Positions 7,410-15,880 of a stretch of DNA of 15,932 bases are shown here, piece after piece. Numbering within the stretch: the stretch's first letter is position 1; each line of letters begins with the position of its first letter. The notes beneath the pieces are model-generated. The model ran no database searches and had not been told where the DNA came from. It worked only from the letters and a program-made list of their open reading frames with translations. The stretch is from Acidovorax sp. (GTDB taxonomy: Bacteria > Pseudomonadota > Gammaproteobacteria > Burkholderiales > Burkholderiaceae_C), in assembly GCA_011620245.1 (NCBI GenBank), contig WOZN01000367.1, positions 1 to 15,932 on the forward strand, in the 5' to 3' direction. The position numbers and the translations under genes were made by a program.

Positions 7410-8192
7410 TCAGTCCGTGGCCGCGGCCTTCTGCGAGCAGCCAGCGCGCTGCAGCCACTGCCGTACCTGTTCGATCACCCACTGGGGATCATCCAGCGGC
7501 AGATCATGTCCTGCATGGGGGTGCAGGGCCAGGGCACAGTGCCAGTGCTGGGCAATCGCCAGCGAGCAGCGGCTGTTGACCAAATGGTCGTTCTGGCTTG
7601 CGAGCAGGAGGACAGGGGGGCTGGGCGCCGTCGCGGGCGCCTGGTAGCGGGCTGCCGCCACCAACTGGCGAATGGCATTGGCGGTCGACACGGGGTGCCG
7701 GGCGCGGGCGGCGCACCAGTCGCCAATGACGGAATTGCGCACGGTGGGGGTATTGCTCGTAAGCCGCCAGACCGTGCGCTCGATCGACTCGGCCGGCCGG
7801 GGAAGCAGGGCCAGTCCCAGCAGCGCAGCATAGTTGCGAGGCCGCAGCCGGTAGAAGAAGGGACTGAACGGGCGAAAGCTGGTGTTTACCAGAACGCAGC
7901 CCCTGATTTCCATGGGCGCTGCGCGGGCCCATTCGGTGGCCACCATGGCACCCAGCGACATGGCGAACAGGTGAAAAGGGGGATGCAGCCCTTGCCGGGC
8001 CAGTTCGGCGCGGCATGCCGCCACCATGCCCCGCACGGTGAGCGGGCTTGGCCGGGCATGGAACAGGCCGTTGCCCGGCAGATCAAGCGCCACGACGCGG
8101 GCATGGGGCAGCGCGGCCCCGAAATCACTGGCAAAGCGGCCCCAGTGGGCGGTTTCCCGCGTCAGGCCGCGCAGCAGGATCCAGGTGTCCAT
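7410..8192 (-). CDS. Alpha/beta hydrolase
   Basis: The product is 260 residues from the ATG at 8192. It opens with strand-type WILLRGLTRETAHW, an oxyanion-region motif, and carries LDLPGNG at 37-42. The nucleophile elbow is FAMSLGAM with Ser79; the usual first Gly of GxSxG is Ala. The acid is Asp202 (LASQNDHLV) and the catalytic His is His229 (HAGHDLPLDDPQ). The triad and spacing fit a small esterase or lipase of the abhydrolase_1/6 type; the substrate is unknown. The start lies eight bases after the carboxypeptidase stop, so the two form an operon. The frame is open further upstream into the carboxypeptidase gene, but those residues do not look like the family. No signal peptide is seen. Confidence 0.88.
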   Translation of the reverse strand: MDTWILLRGLTRETAHWGRFASDFGAALPHARVVALDLPGNGLFHARPSPLTVRGMVAACRAELARQGLHPPFHLFAMSLGAMVATEWARAAPMEIRGCVLVNTSFRPFSPFFYRLRPRNYAALLGLALLPRPAESIERTVWRLTSNTPTVRNSVIGDWCAARARHPVSTANAIRQLVAAARYQAPATAPSPPVLLLASQNDHLVNSRCSLAIAQHWHCALALHPHAGHDLPLDDPQWVIEQVRQWLQRAGCSQKAAATD

Positions 8193-8200
8193 GGGGCGGC

Positions 8201-9256
8201 TCAATACCATTCGGCCAGCGCGTCGGCGCGGCGTTGCTCGTAATGTTCCGCGCCGGGCACCCACCGCTGATAGCTGCAGGCCGCGCGCGACAGGAAATCG
8301 AGCAGCGCCAGATGCCGGCGCAGCACCCGCTGCTGGCGGTGGTTGATCAGGGGGTTGAAGATGCCCATGCGCGAGAACAACTGGCGCGGATTCTTCTTGA
8401 TCCAGATCCACGAGCCCATTTCCAGCGTCAGCGGCAGAAAGATGCGCTCAGGGTGCTCGCCCGACTGCAGATACAGGTAGTCCCACAGGTCGCCGTGGGC
8501 CAGATACTGGGCGCTCTGGGGTTCGATGATGTACTGGTGGTGGCTGTGCGCCTGCAGGAAGATGTTCTTGAGCGCATGCAGCTCGTTGAGGTGCGAAATG
8601 GGCTTTCTGGTGTGGGCAAACGGAAACCACAGGCGGTCCCGTAAGCCGAAACCCGAATGGCAGTCCAGCGCAATGCTGAACGGACGGGGCAGCAGTTCGG
8701 CGCGGACCACCTCGCACAGCGCCTGGCTTTCGATCTCCATCGGTTCGCCAAATTGGCCGCGGTACCAGGGCAGGCCGGCGCTCAGCCGCTGGCCGCCCAT
8801 CAAAAAGGGTACGCGGTCCAGGGCCTCCACCGGCGCATTGCGCATCAGGTCCACCCCGTTCGGATTGGCGCGCGTGGCCGCCCACATGCCGCCGGGGTTG
8901 ACGATGGGCATGAACACCAGGCGCACATGCTCGAGCTGCTGGCGCAGCGTGGTGTCCCAGTGCAGCCGCATGACGATGTTCTGCAGATAGGCAATCACCA
9001 CTTCGGCGCCAATGCGCTCCAGGCCATGCACGCCGCCAAAAAAGCCGACCGCGGGAATATGGGGGCTGTCGTTGCCAATGCCAATCGAATAGATGGGAAA
9101 GTTCAGGCCCGGCGCAGCGTGGACCTCGCGCACCACACGGACCTGAAGGTCCGAGCCACCCAGTTCCATGATCTTTTCCAGGGCCAGCAGTTCGGGCAGA
9201 ACGTTTTGAGGCACGGTGGTGGAGGGCGGTTTGGCAACAGGTGGATATCGCAGCAT
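8201..9256 (-). CDS. M14-family zinc carboxypeptidase-like protein
   Basis: The product is 351 residues from the ATG at 9256. The zinc-binding HxxE is in GVHGLE (His77, Glu80), the third ligand is His200 in DCHSGFG, and Glu279 in LTLEMGSW fits the catalytic base. NPNGVDLMRN (131-140) corresponds to the conserved NPDG...R substrate-binding segment. M14 enzymes cleave C-terminal residues or amide links from peptides, cell-wall peptides or acyl amino acids; the specificity here is not predictable. No signal peptide is seen, so it is probably cytoplasmic. An in-frame TTG at 9370 would add 38 residues overlapping the upstream region; I prefer the ATG because homology-like sequence begins there. 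It heads a two-gene operon with the downstream alpha/beta hydrolase. Confidence 0.87.
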   Translation of the reverse strand: MLRYPPVAKPPSTTVPQNVLPELLALEKIMELGGSDLQVRVVREVHAAPGLNFPIYSIGIGNDSPHIPAVGFFGGVHGLERIGAEVVIAYLQNIVMRLHWDTTLRQQLEHVRLVFMPIVNPGGMWAATRANPNGVDLMRNAPVEALDRVPFLMGGQRLSAGLPWYRGQFGEPMEIESQALCEVVRAELLPRPFSIALDCHSGFGLRDRLWFPFAHTRKPISHLNELHALKNIFLQAHSHHQYIIEPQSAQYLAHGDLWDYLYLQSGEHPERIFLPLTLEMGSWIWIKKNPRQLFSRMGIFNPLINHRQQRVLRRHLALLDFLSRAACSYQRWVPGAEHYEQRRADALAEWY

Positions 9257-9379
9257 ACTGCCCGCTTTGCCTGCCGTGTCAATCGACAATGCGGGTGTGG
9301 CAAATGCGCCGATAGACGCCAAACTGTCACACAGCGCAGGTAAGTTGCAGCAGCCAACAACATTCTCCAAAGGCTTCGC

Positions 9380-9514
9380 ATGCTGTGGAAACTGCTCGGA
9401 TTGCAGAGACTCTTCGACGAATTGTTCGATGAAACCTGGCGTTGGCTCGATTTGCCAGGCAACGACTGTTTCTCTTATGAAGAATTCACGACCCCTGCGC
9501 CGGCGCAGGATTGA
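9380..9514 (+). CDS. Small hypothetical protein, 44 residues
   Basis: I do not recognise this family. The ORF starts at an ATG with AAAGG six bases upstream and encodes MLWKLLGLQRLFDELFDETW followed by RWLDLPGNDC and a tail with YEEF. It is rich in Leu, Phe, Trp and acidic residues and is probably an amphipathic soluble helix. It overlaps the next small ORF by 38 bases in another frame, giving a train that leads into the hemolysin III-like gene on the same strand. It lies outside the M14 gene if that gene starts at 9256. The composition and ribosome binding site argue for a real gene, but its shortness makes this uncertain. Confidence 0.5.
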   Translation: MLWKLLGLQRLFDELFDETWRWLDLPGNDCFSYEEFTTPAPAQD

Positions 9515-9647
9515 AGCCGCCCGCTGGCTGATGCTGTGCGGCCTGGTGGGCTGTGCCCTGGCTTGGGGGGCGGTGGAGTTCTTTGCCTTGCAGCGGGCGC
9601 GCTACCACGCCTGGCGCGATCGCCAGCAGACCGCGCTGCCACATTAG
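9477..9647 (+). CDS. Small single-span membrane protein, 56 residues
   Basis: Starting at the ATG at 9477, the N-terminus is strongly basic (RPLRRRRIEAAR), followed by one hydrophobic segment at about 17-38 (WLMLCGLVGCALAWGAVEFF) and a basic C-terminal tail. The positive-inside rule predicts the N-terminus in the cytoplasm. No Shine-Dalgarno is visible, so translation may depend on coupling to the overlapping 44-residue ORF. Its TAG stop (9645-9647) overlaps the ribosome binding site of the hemolysin III-like gene. I know no function. A role as a small partner of that membrane protein is speculative. Confidence 0.55.
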   Translation: MKNSRPLRRRRIEAARWLMLCGLVGCALAWGAVEFFALQRARYHAWRDRQQTALPH

Positions 9648-9650
9648 GAG
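9646..9650 (+). promoter_or_regulatory. Ribosome binding site overlapping an upstream stop
   Basis: AGGAG shares two bases with the stop codon of the 56-residue ORF and sits four bases before the ATG at 9655 and seven before a second ATG at 9658. Spacing favours 9658, while the first ATG is the conventional call; the two differ by one Met. Confidence 0.7.
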
Positions 9651-9654
9651 CGGC

Positions 9655-10308
9655 ATGATGGACCAGTTCTCCCAATCCGGCAATGCCTGGCGCCCGCAAA
9701 GCCGGGGCGAGGAAATCGCCAATGCCGCCAGCCACGGGGCGGCATTGATCGCCGCCATTGGCGCGGGTCCCTGGCTGGTGTCCTGGGCGCGGAGCCTGAG
9801 TGCCGAGGGCTTTGCCGGTGTCTGCGTTTTCGTGGCGACGATGGTATGGCTGTACCTGGCGTCCACCGTTTACCACGCCCTGCCCGAGGGCCGGGCCAAG
9901 CAGGTTTTTCTGAAGCTGGACCACGGCGCAGTGTTTCTGTTCATTGCGGGCAGCTACACGGCTTTTGCGTCAGGGCATCTCGGGGGTCCATGGAGCGGCA
10001 CCATCCTTGCACTGGTGTGGCTGGTGGCCATTGCAGGCATGGCGCTCAAGGCAATGGACCGCCTGGCATCGCCCTGGCTGTCGACGGGCGGGTATCTGGC
10101 GATGGGATGGCTGGTGTTGCTGGCGGCGGTGCCCATCCTGGAGCGTGCTTCGCCGGCGGGTGCGCAATGGCTGGTGGCCGGAGGCTGCTGCTATACCTTT
10201 GGGGTGATCTTCTTTGTGCTGGACGCCCGCATCCGGTACGCCCATGCGGTATGGCATGGATTCGTTGCGGCGGGGACGGCGTGCCACACCTGGGCGGTGC
10301 TGGGCTGA
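9655..10308 (+). CDS. Hemolysin III family (PAQR-type) membrane protein
   Basis: The product is 217 residues with about seven transmembrane segments. Conserved motifs of the bacterial PAQR/hemolysin III family are present: EEIANAASHG at 19-28, STVYH at 70-74, KLDHGAVFLFIAGSYT at 87-102, and a last-helix AHAVWHGFVAAGTACH at 196-211. These contain the Asp/His set thought to bind a zinc ion within the membrane, as in adiponectin-receptor relatives. The family name comes from a Bacillus cereus protein; most bacterial members are probably not toxins and their role is unclear. The start is set by the AGGAG overlapping the preceding stop, suggesting coupled translation with the two small ORFs. It is convergent with the MarC gene, and its stop lies within a copy of the 17-nt core. 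Confidence 0.92.
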   Translation: MMDQFSQSGNAWRPQSRGEEIANAASHGAALIAAIGAGPWLVSWARSLSAEGFAGVCVFVATMVWLYLASTVYHALPEGRAKQVFLKLDHGAVFLFIAGSYTAFASGHLGGPWSGTILALVWLVAIAGMALKAMDRLASPWLSTGGYLAMGWLVLLAAVPILERASPAGAQWLVAGGCCYTFGVIFFVLDARIRYAHAVWHGFVAAGTACHTWAVLG

Positions 10309-10321
10309 ACCTGGAAACGGC
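10305..10321 (-). repeat. Dispersed 17-nt core, copy 4
   Basis: The plus strand reads CTGAACCTGGAAACGGC, which includes the TGA stop of the hemolysin III-like gene (10306-10308). It is the copy farthest from the accessory region, in the 29-base gap between two convergent genes. On the minus strand it matches the other cores at 13-16 of 17 positions. Confidence 0.5.
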
Positions 10322-10337
10322 CACGCCTTCCCAGCCA

Positions 10338-10973
10338 CTACCTTGCCACGAGAATGGGAAACAGCTTGCCCAGGCCGTCGGCCATCACCTCCACGGCGAG
10401 TGCCGCCAGGATCAGGCCCATCAGCCTTGTCATCACGTTGATGCCGGTCTTGCCCAGCACGCGCGCAATCGGATCGGCGAGCGAAAAGCACAGGGCCGTG
10501 GCCAGCCCGATCACCACGCCGTAGCCCACCAGTGCGGCGTGCTGCCAGAAGGTTTGCGCACGGTCGGCGTAGATCACCACGGTGGACATGCTGGCAGGCC
10601 CGGTGAGCAGGGGAATGGTGAGGGGCACCACGGCAATGCTGCTGCCCGCGGCGGCCTTTTCTGCGCCCTCTTCGAGTTCGTTCGTGCGGGTCTTGGCCTC
10701 GGCCGGTTGTGCGTTGAGCATGTTCATGGCGCTGATCAGCAGCAGCATGCCGCCGCCCACCTGAAAGCTCTGCAGCGAGATGTTGAAGAACTCCAGAATC
10801 TGCAGGCCCAGCAAGGCGCAGGCTGCAATCACGCAAAACGATGCCAGGGCCGCTGTGCGGATGGTGCGGCGGCGCTGTTCGCTGGAAAACCCTTGCGTGT
10901 AGTGGATGAAAAACGGCACGATGGCCAGCGGGTTTACGATGGCCAGCAAGGTGATGAGGGGTTTCATATCCAT
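10338..10973 (-). CDS. MarC family integral membrane protein
   Basis: The product is 211 residues from the ATG at 10973, with about six transmembrane helices. The family pattern is clear: an N-terminal TLLAIVNPLAIVPFFI at 8-23, FQVGGGMLLLISAMNML at 70-86, the most conserved segment VPLTIPLLTGPASMSTVV at 116-133, and MGLILAALAVEVM at 185-197. A charged loop (EAKTRTNELEEGAEKA) separates the halves. Despite the name, the E. coli family member is not considered responsible for multiple antibiotic resistance, and the transported substrate is unknown. The open frame extends upstream to 11051, but those residues are hydrophilic and unlike the family; GGAAA lies about eight bases before the chosen ATG. 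It is divergent from the dienelactone hydrolase gene. Confidence 0.92.
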   Translation of the reverse strand: MDMKPLITLLAIVNPLAIVPFFIHYTQGFSSEQRRRTIRTAALASFCVIAACALLGLQILEFFNISLQSFQVGGGMLLLISAMNMLNAQPAEAKTRTNELEEGAEKAAAGSSIAVVPLTIPLLTGPASMSTVVIYADRAQTFWQHAALVGYGVVIGLATALCFSLADPIARVLGKTGINVMTRLMGLILAALAVEVMADGLGKLFPILVAR

Positions 10974-11157
10974 CGGCGGTTTCCAGGAATGAGCAAAGGG
11001 GTTGCGGTGGCGGTGAAGCGTTGCACTTTGTCCAGAGCCGGTCTCCTGCAAGAATGGAGTGCATTACAGCATCCCGGCATGGGGCCGGAATGTTTCGGTA
11101 GGTGGCGGTGGTTCTACTTCGTGCCACAGTCCTTTTTTCTTCTCAAGGAGCAATTGC

Positions 11158-11847
11158 ATGGGTCAGTTTGTCAATTTGACGTCGAAAGACGGTTTTACGG
11201 TGCCCGCCTGGGTGGCGCAGCCCGACGGAACACCGCGCGGCGCCGTGGTGGTGCTGCAGGAGATCTTCGGGGTCAATTCGCATATTCGCTCAGTGGCCGA
11301 CCGCCTGGCGGCGCGGGGTTATCTGGCGGTGGCACCCGCCACTTTTGCGCGCGTGCAGCCGAATGTGGATCTGGGCTACAGCGAGGCCGACATGGGCGTG
11401 GGCTTCGGCTTCAAGACAGCAGTGGATGCATTGCCCGGCGACGGTGTCATGCCCGACATCCAGGCCGCCATCGACTACGCTGCCCGGCAGTCCGGCGGCA
11501 AGGTGGGCATCGTGGGCTTTTGCTGGGGTGGCCTGCTGACATGGCGAGCGGCCTGCAGCCTCCAGGGCCTGGCGGCGGCGGTGTGCTACTACGGCGGTGG
11601 CATGACCGATGCGGACGAGGTGGCGCGCCAGCCGCGGGTGCCTGTGCTGGCGCATTTTGGCCAGCGCGACCCCTGGATCTCGGTGGACAGCGTGCAGGCC
11701 TTTGCGCGCGCGCACCCCGAAGTGCAGGTGCATATGTATGACGCCGACCATGGCTTCAACTGTGACCAGCGTGGGTCGTATGACGAAGCCTCGGCCCTGG
11801 CCGCACGTGACCGCACCCTGACCTTCTTTGCGCAGCACGTGGGGTAG
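11158..11847 (+). CDS. Dienelactone hydrolase family protein
   Basis: The product is 229 residues from the ATG at 11158, preceded by AAGGAG with ideal 7-base spacing. The dienelactone hydrolase catalytic set is complete: Glu35 in VVLQEIFGVN, the nucleophile Cys122 in GFCWGG, Asp171 in FGQRDPWIS and His198 in DADHGFNC. These positions are nearly those of the Pseudomonas chlorocatechol-pathway enzyme. That enzyme opens 4-carboxymethylenebutenolide to maleylacetate, but stand-alone chromosomal copies like this one often have other ester or lactone substrates. No aromatic-degradation genes are nearby, so a pathway is not assigned. It has no signal peptide and is cytoplasmic. The gene appears monocistronic, divergent from MarC and convergent with CorA. 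Confidence 0.94.
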   Translation: MGQFVNLTSKDGFTVPAWVAQPDGTPRGAVVVLQEIFGVNSHIRSVADRLAARGYLAVAPATFARVQPNVDLGYSEADMGVGFGFKTAVDALPGDGVMPDIQAAIDYAARQSGGKVGIVGFCWGGLLTWRAACSLQGLAAAVCYYGGGMTDADEVARQPRVPVLAHFGQRDPWISVDSVQAFARAHPEVQVHMYDADHGFNCDQRGSYDEASALAARDRTLTFFAQHVG

Positions 11848-11895
11848 AGGCGTTTTCCGGACGGCTCGGGGCGCGGCAGGGCTGCGCGGCAAGGG

Positions 11896-13047
11896 TCAAT
11901 GCCCGCTGGTGCGCGCCAGGTAGCGTTTGCGCCAGAACAGCGCCACCAGGCCCACGGCAATCGTGATCATGGAGCCCATGGCCCACCAGAAGCCGCCCTG
12001 CTTGTGCACCAGCGGAACGAACTCGAAGTTCATTCCAAAGATGCCCGCGATCAGGTTCAGCGGCAAAAACACCGCCGTCAGCGAGGTGAGCGTGCGCATG
12101 ATGTCGTTGGTGCGGTTGCTTTGCACCGAAAAATGCATCTGCACCGCGGTTTCGGTGCTTTGTTCGAGGCGGCGTACATGGCGCACCACGCGTTCGATAT
12201 GTTCGAGCACGTCGCGGCTGCGCACCTTGAGCAGGTCCAGGTCACGCTGGCCGGCGCTGCTTTCGGGCATGGCCCAGGTTTCCAGTTCGTCAATCCAGTC
12301 TTGCACGGCGGTGCACTGGTCTTCGCAAATGTCATCGAGCTGGTGCAGCGACAGGCGCGCTTCAAGCAGCGAACTCCAGTTCACGTAGCGTGCGCGGGGC
12401 TTGAGCAGCTCGGTCTGCCAGTGATCGAGCTGGCGCGTGAGTTCGCGGCGCAGGTCCAGGTAGCCATCTACCATGAGGTTGACCACGCGCAGCATCAGGT
12501 CTGCCGTGCTGGACGGCAGGCGCGTGCCGGGTGCCGGGCTGGCGCGGCTCTCGCGTGGGTCGGTGGGGGCGGTGGCGAGCAGGCGCGCGGCGTAGGCATC
12601 GCGCACGGCGCAGTCGGTGGGGTGCACCGACAGCAGCACCTGGTCAAACATGGCAAACCCCACCGGGCTGGTGTCGATGCGGCGCAGCACCGGTGGCCCG
12701 CTCTGGCGCACCGGTGCCGCCGCCGTTCCCTGCGTTCCCTGCGTTCCCTGCGTTCGGCCCGGTTCGGCCGCTTTGGGCTGCAGCGTGGCCAGGCGGCGAA
12801 ACACCAGCAGGTCGTATTGCGAGGTGTAGTCGTAGCGCGAAGGCAGCTGCGTGTTCAGCAGATCCGAGACATGCAGGTCCACCAGTTGCAGGCCGGTGAT
12901 GGCCTGCAGCGACGCCTGGATCAGCCCGATCTGGTCACCGAAGGCGGTGCGCGTGCAGGCGATCCAGAAAAAGCCCTTGCTGGGCGGCTGGCTCGGCAGC
13001 ACGCTCAGCTCGGTCGCGCCGCTGGCGTGGATGTGGAAGATGCGCAT
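11896..13047 (-). CDS. CorA-type divalent cation transporter
   Basis: The product is 383 residues with the CorA/ZntB layout: a large cytoplasmic N-terminal domain, a long helical stalk (about 180-315), and two C-terminal transmembrane helices at about 318-337 and 353-374. The signature GMN is at 338-340 (IAGIFGMNFEF) at the end of the first membrane helix, with a basic tail RKRYLARTSGH. Members form pentameric Mg2+ (or Co2+, Zn2+) channels in the inner membrane. The cytoplasmic domain has a low-complexity insert at about 98-116 with TQGTQGTQGT, encoded by a 9-bp tandem repeat. The start at 13047 lies about 60 bases downstream of the hemB stop, on the same strand, with a palindrome between. 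GMN plus the diverged N-terminus leaves the ion uncertain. Confidence 0.93.
   Translation of the reverse strand: MRIFHIHASGATELSVLPSQPPSKGFFWIACTRTAFGDQIGLIQASLQAITGLQLVDLHVSDLLNTQLPSRYDYTSQYDLLVFRRLATLQPKAAEPGRTQGTQGTQGTAAAPVRQSGPPVLRRIDTSPVGFAMFDQVLLSVHPTDCAVRDAYAARLLATAPTDPRESRASPAPGTRLPSSTADLMLRVVNLMVDGYLDLRRELTRQLDHWQTELLKPRARYVNWSSLLEARLSLHQLDDICEDQCTAVQDWIDELETWAMPESSAGQRDLDLLKVRSRDVLEHIERVVRHVRRLEQSTETAVQMHFSVQSNRTNDIMRTLTSLTAVFLPLNLIAGIFGMNFEFVPLVHKQGGFWWAMGSMITIAVGLVALFWRKRYLARTSGH
12725..12751 (+). repeat. 9-bp tandem repeat inside the CorA gene
   Basis: Three exact copies of GTTCCCTGC are followed by a partial fourth (GTTC). On the coding strand they encode repeated Thr-Gln-Gly. 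Because the unit is a multiple of three, copy-number changes keep the frame and alter only a soluble linker. Confidence 0.9.
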
Positions 13048-13064
13048 GCCGCCCCGCGTTTGGT

Positions 13065-14308
<1,244 letters not shown>

Positions 14309-14321
14309 TTAAACTGCGGGC

Positions 14322-14759
14322 ATGCTCTGGATCAAAGCCTTACATATCGTTTTCGTGGCCAGCTGGTTTGCTGGCCTTTTCTATCTGCCGCGCATTTTCG
14401 TCAACCTGGCGATGGTGGCACCCGGCTCGGTGGCCGAGCGCGAGCGCCTGGTGCTGATGGCGCGCAAGCTGCTGCGCTTCACCACCATGCTGGCGGTGCC
14501 CGCCGTGGCGCTGGGCCTGTGGCTCTGGCTGGGCTATGGCATCGGGCGCGGCCCGGTATCTCAGGGCAATGGCTGGCTGCACGCCAAGCTGGCCGTGGTG
14601 GTGCTGGTGATCGGCTACCACCACGCCTGCGCGGTGCTGCTGCGCCGGCTCATCGCCGGCACCAGCCGCAAGAGCCATAGGTGGTTCCGCTGGTTCAACG
14701 AATTGCCCGTGCTGCTGCTGCTGATTGCCGTGGTGCTGGTGGTGGTCAAGCCGTTCTGA
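14322..14759 (+). CDS. hemJ: HemJ-type protoporphyrinogen IX oxidase (CopD/UPF0093 family)
   Basis: The product is 145 residues with four transmembrane helices. The start LWIKALHIVFVASWFAGLFY, then LPRIFV, carries the conserved His8 and Arg24. The third helix has HAKLAVVVLVIGYHH with Lys89 and His100, and the end NELPVLLLLIAVVLVVVKPF (126-145) is the family signature. HemJ oxidises protoporphyrinogen IX to protoporphyrin IX in the inner membrane in bacteria lacking HemG and HemY. The residues and short length fit HemJ better than copper-resistance CopD, whose domain is fused to others. The neighbouring divergent hemB supports a heme role. The ribosome binding site is weak; the next gene starts 19 bases after the stop, so they are probably cotranscribed. 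Whether another oxidase exists in the genome is unknown. Confidence 0.85.
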   Translation: MLWIKALHIVFVASWFAGLFYLPRIFVNLAMVAPGSVAERERLVLMARKLLRFTTMLAVPAVALGLWLWLGYGIGRGPVSQGNGWLHAKLAVVVLVIGYHHACAVLLRRLIAGTSRKSHRWFRWFNELPVLLLLIAVVLVVVKPF

Positions 14760-14778
14760 GGCCCGGGAGCCCGCGCCG

Positions 14779-15876
14779 GTGCACAAGACCTCTGCCTGGC
14801 CGCTGGCGCTGATCCATGCAGCGCTGATCGTCTTTGCCAGCCTGTTCCCGTTTGACGGCTGGCGCGACCAGGGCATCGACCCCTGGGTTTTTCTGTCGGC
14901 CCCGGTGCCACCGCCCTACTGGACGGGGTTTGATGTCGCCATCAACATGGCCGGTTACGCCCCCCTGGGTTTTTTGCTGGTGCTGGCGCTGCTGCGTTCC
15001 GGCCGCGAGCGCGGGGCGGTGCTGCTGGCCACGCTGGCGGGCACCCTGCTGTCGCTGCTGATGGAATACCTGCAGATCTACCTGCCCCGGCGCGTGCCCT
15101 CCAACCTGGACCTGCTGCTCAACGCCCTGGGAACGCTGGCGGGGGCGTGCACGGCGGCGCTGCTGGAGCGCTGGGGTGCCATCGACCGCTGGAGCGATTT
15201 CCGCGCCCGCTGGTTCGTGCAGGATGCGCGCGGTGCGCTGGTGCTGCTGGCGCTGTGGCCTGCGGCGCTGCTGTTTCCGGCGGCGGTGCCCTTTGGCCTG
15301 GGCCAGGTGCTGGAGCGGCTGGAACAGGGTCTCGAAGACCTGCTGGCCGACACACCTTTTCTCGATTGGCTGCCGGTGCGCGATGCGCCGCTGGAGCCCC
15401 TGTCCCCCGGCGGCGAGCTGCTGTGCGTGACCCTCGGGCTGCTGATTCCCTGTCTGCTGGGCTATTGCATCATCCGCCATGTGGGGCGCCGCGCCCTGTT
15501 CGCCATTGGCGTGGCGGTGGTGGGGATCGGGGTAACAGCTTTGTCGGCGGCGCTGAGCTGGGGGCCTTCCCATGCCTGGAACTGGCTCGAGCAGCCCACG
15601 CGCGTGGGGGTGTGGGCGGCGCTGGGGCTGGCAGCGCTGTTGCTGGCCTTGCCCCAGCGCGCCAGCGCGGCAGTGCTGCTGCTGGCGCTCACCTGGCATC
15701 TGGGCCTGCTCAACCAGGCACCCGCCAACGCCTATTTTGCCCAGACGCTACAAATCTGGGAGCAAGGGCGCTTCATCCGCTTTCTTGGCCTGGGCCAGTG
15801 GCTGGGCTGGCTGTGGCCCTATGCCGCACTGGCGTATGTGCTCTTTCGGGTGTCGCGGCGGGAGCCGCAAAACTAG
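14779..15876 (+). CDS. VanZ family membrane protein with long C-terminal extension
   Basis: I choose the GTG at 14779, which has GGGAG nine bases upstream and gives a typical opening (WPLALIHAALIVFASLFPFD, then GW). No in-frame ATG occurs before Met57. The first 130 residues carry the VanZ pattern: FPFDGW at 23-28, DVAINMAGYAPLGFLL at 52-67, MEYLQIYLPRRVPSNLDLLL at 95-114 and NALGT. About 235 more residues follow, with four to five further membrane segments and a central soluble stretch. This is far longer than the 150-200 residues of the classical VanZ. VanZ itself gives low-level teicoplanin resistance, but most homologues have no known function and resistance should not be inferred. It is probably cotranscribed with hemJ. 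Confidence 0.82.
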   Translation: MHKTSAWPLALIHAALIVFASLFPFDGWRDQGIDPWVFLSAPVPPPYWTGFDVAINMAGYAPLGFLLVLALLRSGRERGAVLLATLAGTLLSLLMEYLQIYLPRRVPSNLDLLLNALGTLAGACTAALLERWGAIDRWSDFRARWFVQDARGALVLLALWPAALLFPAAVPFGLGQVLERLEQGLEDLLADTPFLDWLPVRDAPLEPLSPGGELLCVTLGLLIPCLLGYCIIRHVGRRALFAIGVAVVGIGVTALSAALSWGPSHAWNWLEQPTRVGVWAALGLAALLLALPQRASAAVLLLALTWHLGLLNQAPANAYFAQTLQIWEQGRFIRFLGLGQWLGWLWPYAALAYVLFRVSRREPQN

Positions 15877-15880
15877 TGTG

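Noticed and set aside
9655..10308. Hemolysin III as a toxin
   Set aside because: The family is a PAQR-like membrane family and the name is historical. No secretion system or toxin context is present.
10338..10973. MarC as a multiple-antibiotic-resistance gene
   Set aside because: The name comes from proximity to the mar locus in E. coli; the family is not established as a drug efflux system.
9846..11741. A 631-residue plus-strand open frame spanning hemolysin III, MarC and dienelactone hydrolase genes
   Set aside because: It is out of frame with the two plus-strand genes and antisense to MarC. Its translation is low-complexity Gly/Ala/Arg/His-rich, as expected for a shadow frame in GC-rich DNA, while the genes it covers have clear family motifs.
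12725..12751. CRISPR-like repeats
   Set aside because: The units are 9 bp, contiguous without spacers, and lie inside a coding frame. No CRISPR array or cas gene occurs in the window.
14779..15876. VanZ as a glycopeptide-resistance determinant
   Set aside because: There are no vanA/H/X-type genes nearby, Gram-negative hosts are intrinsically insensitive, and most VanZ homologues have no resistance role.
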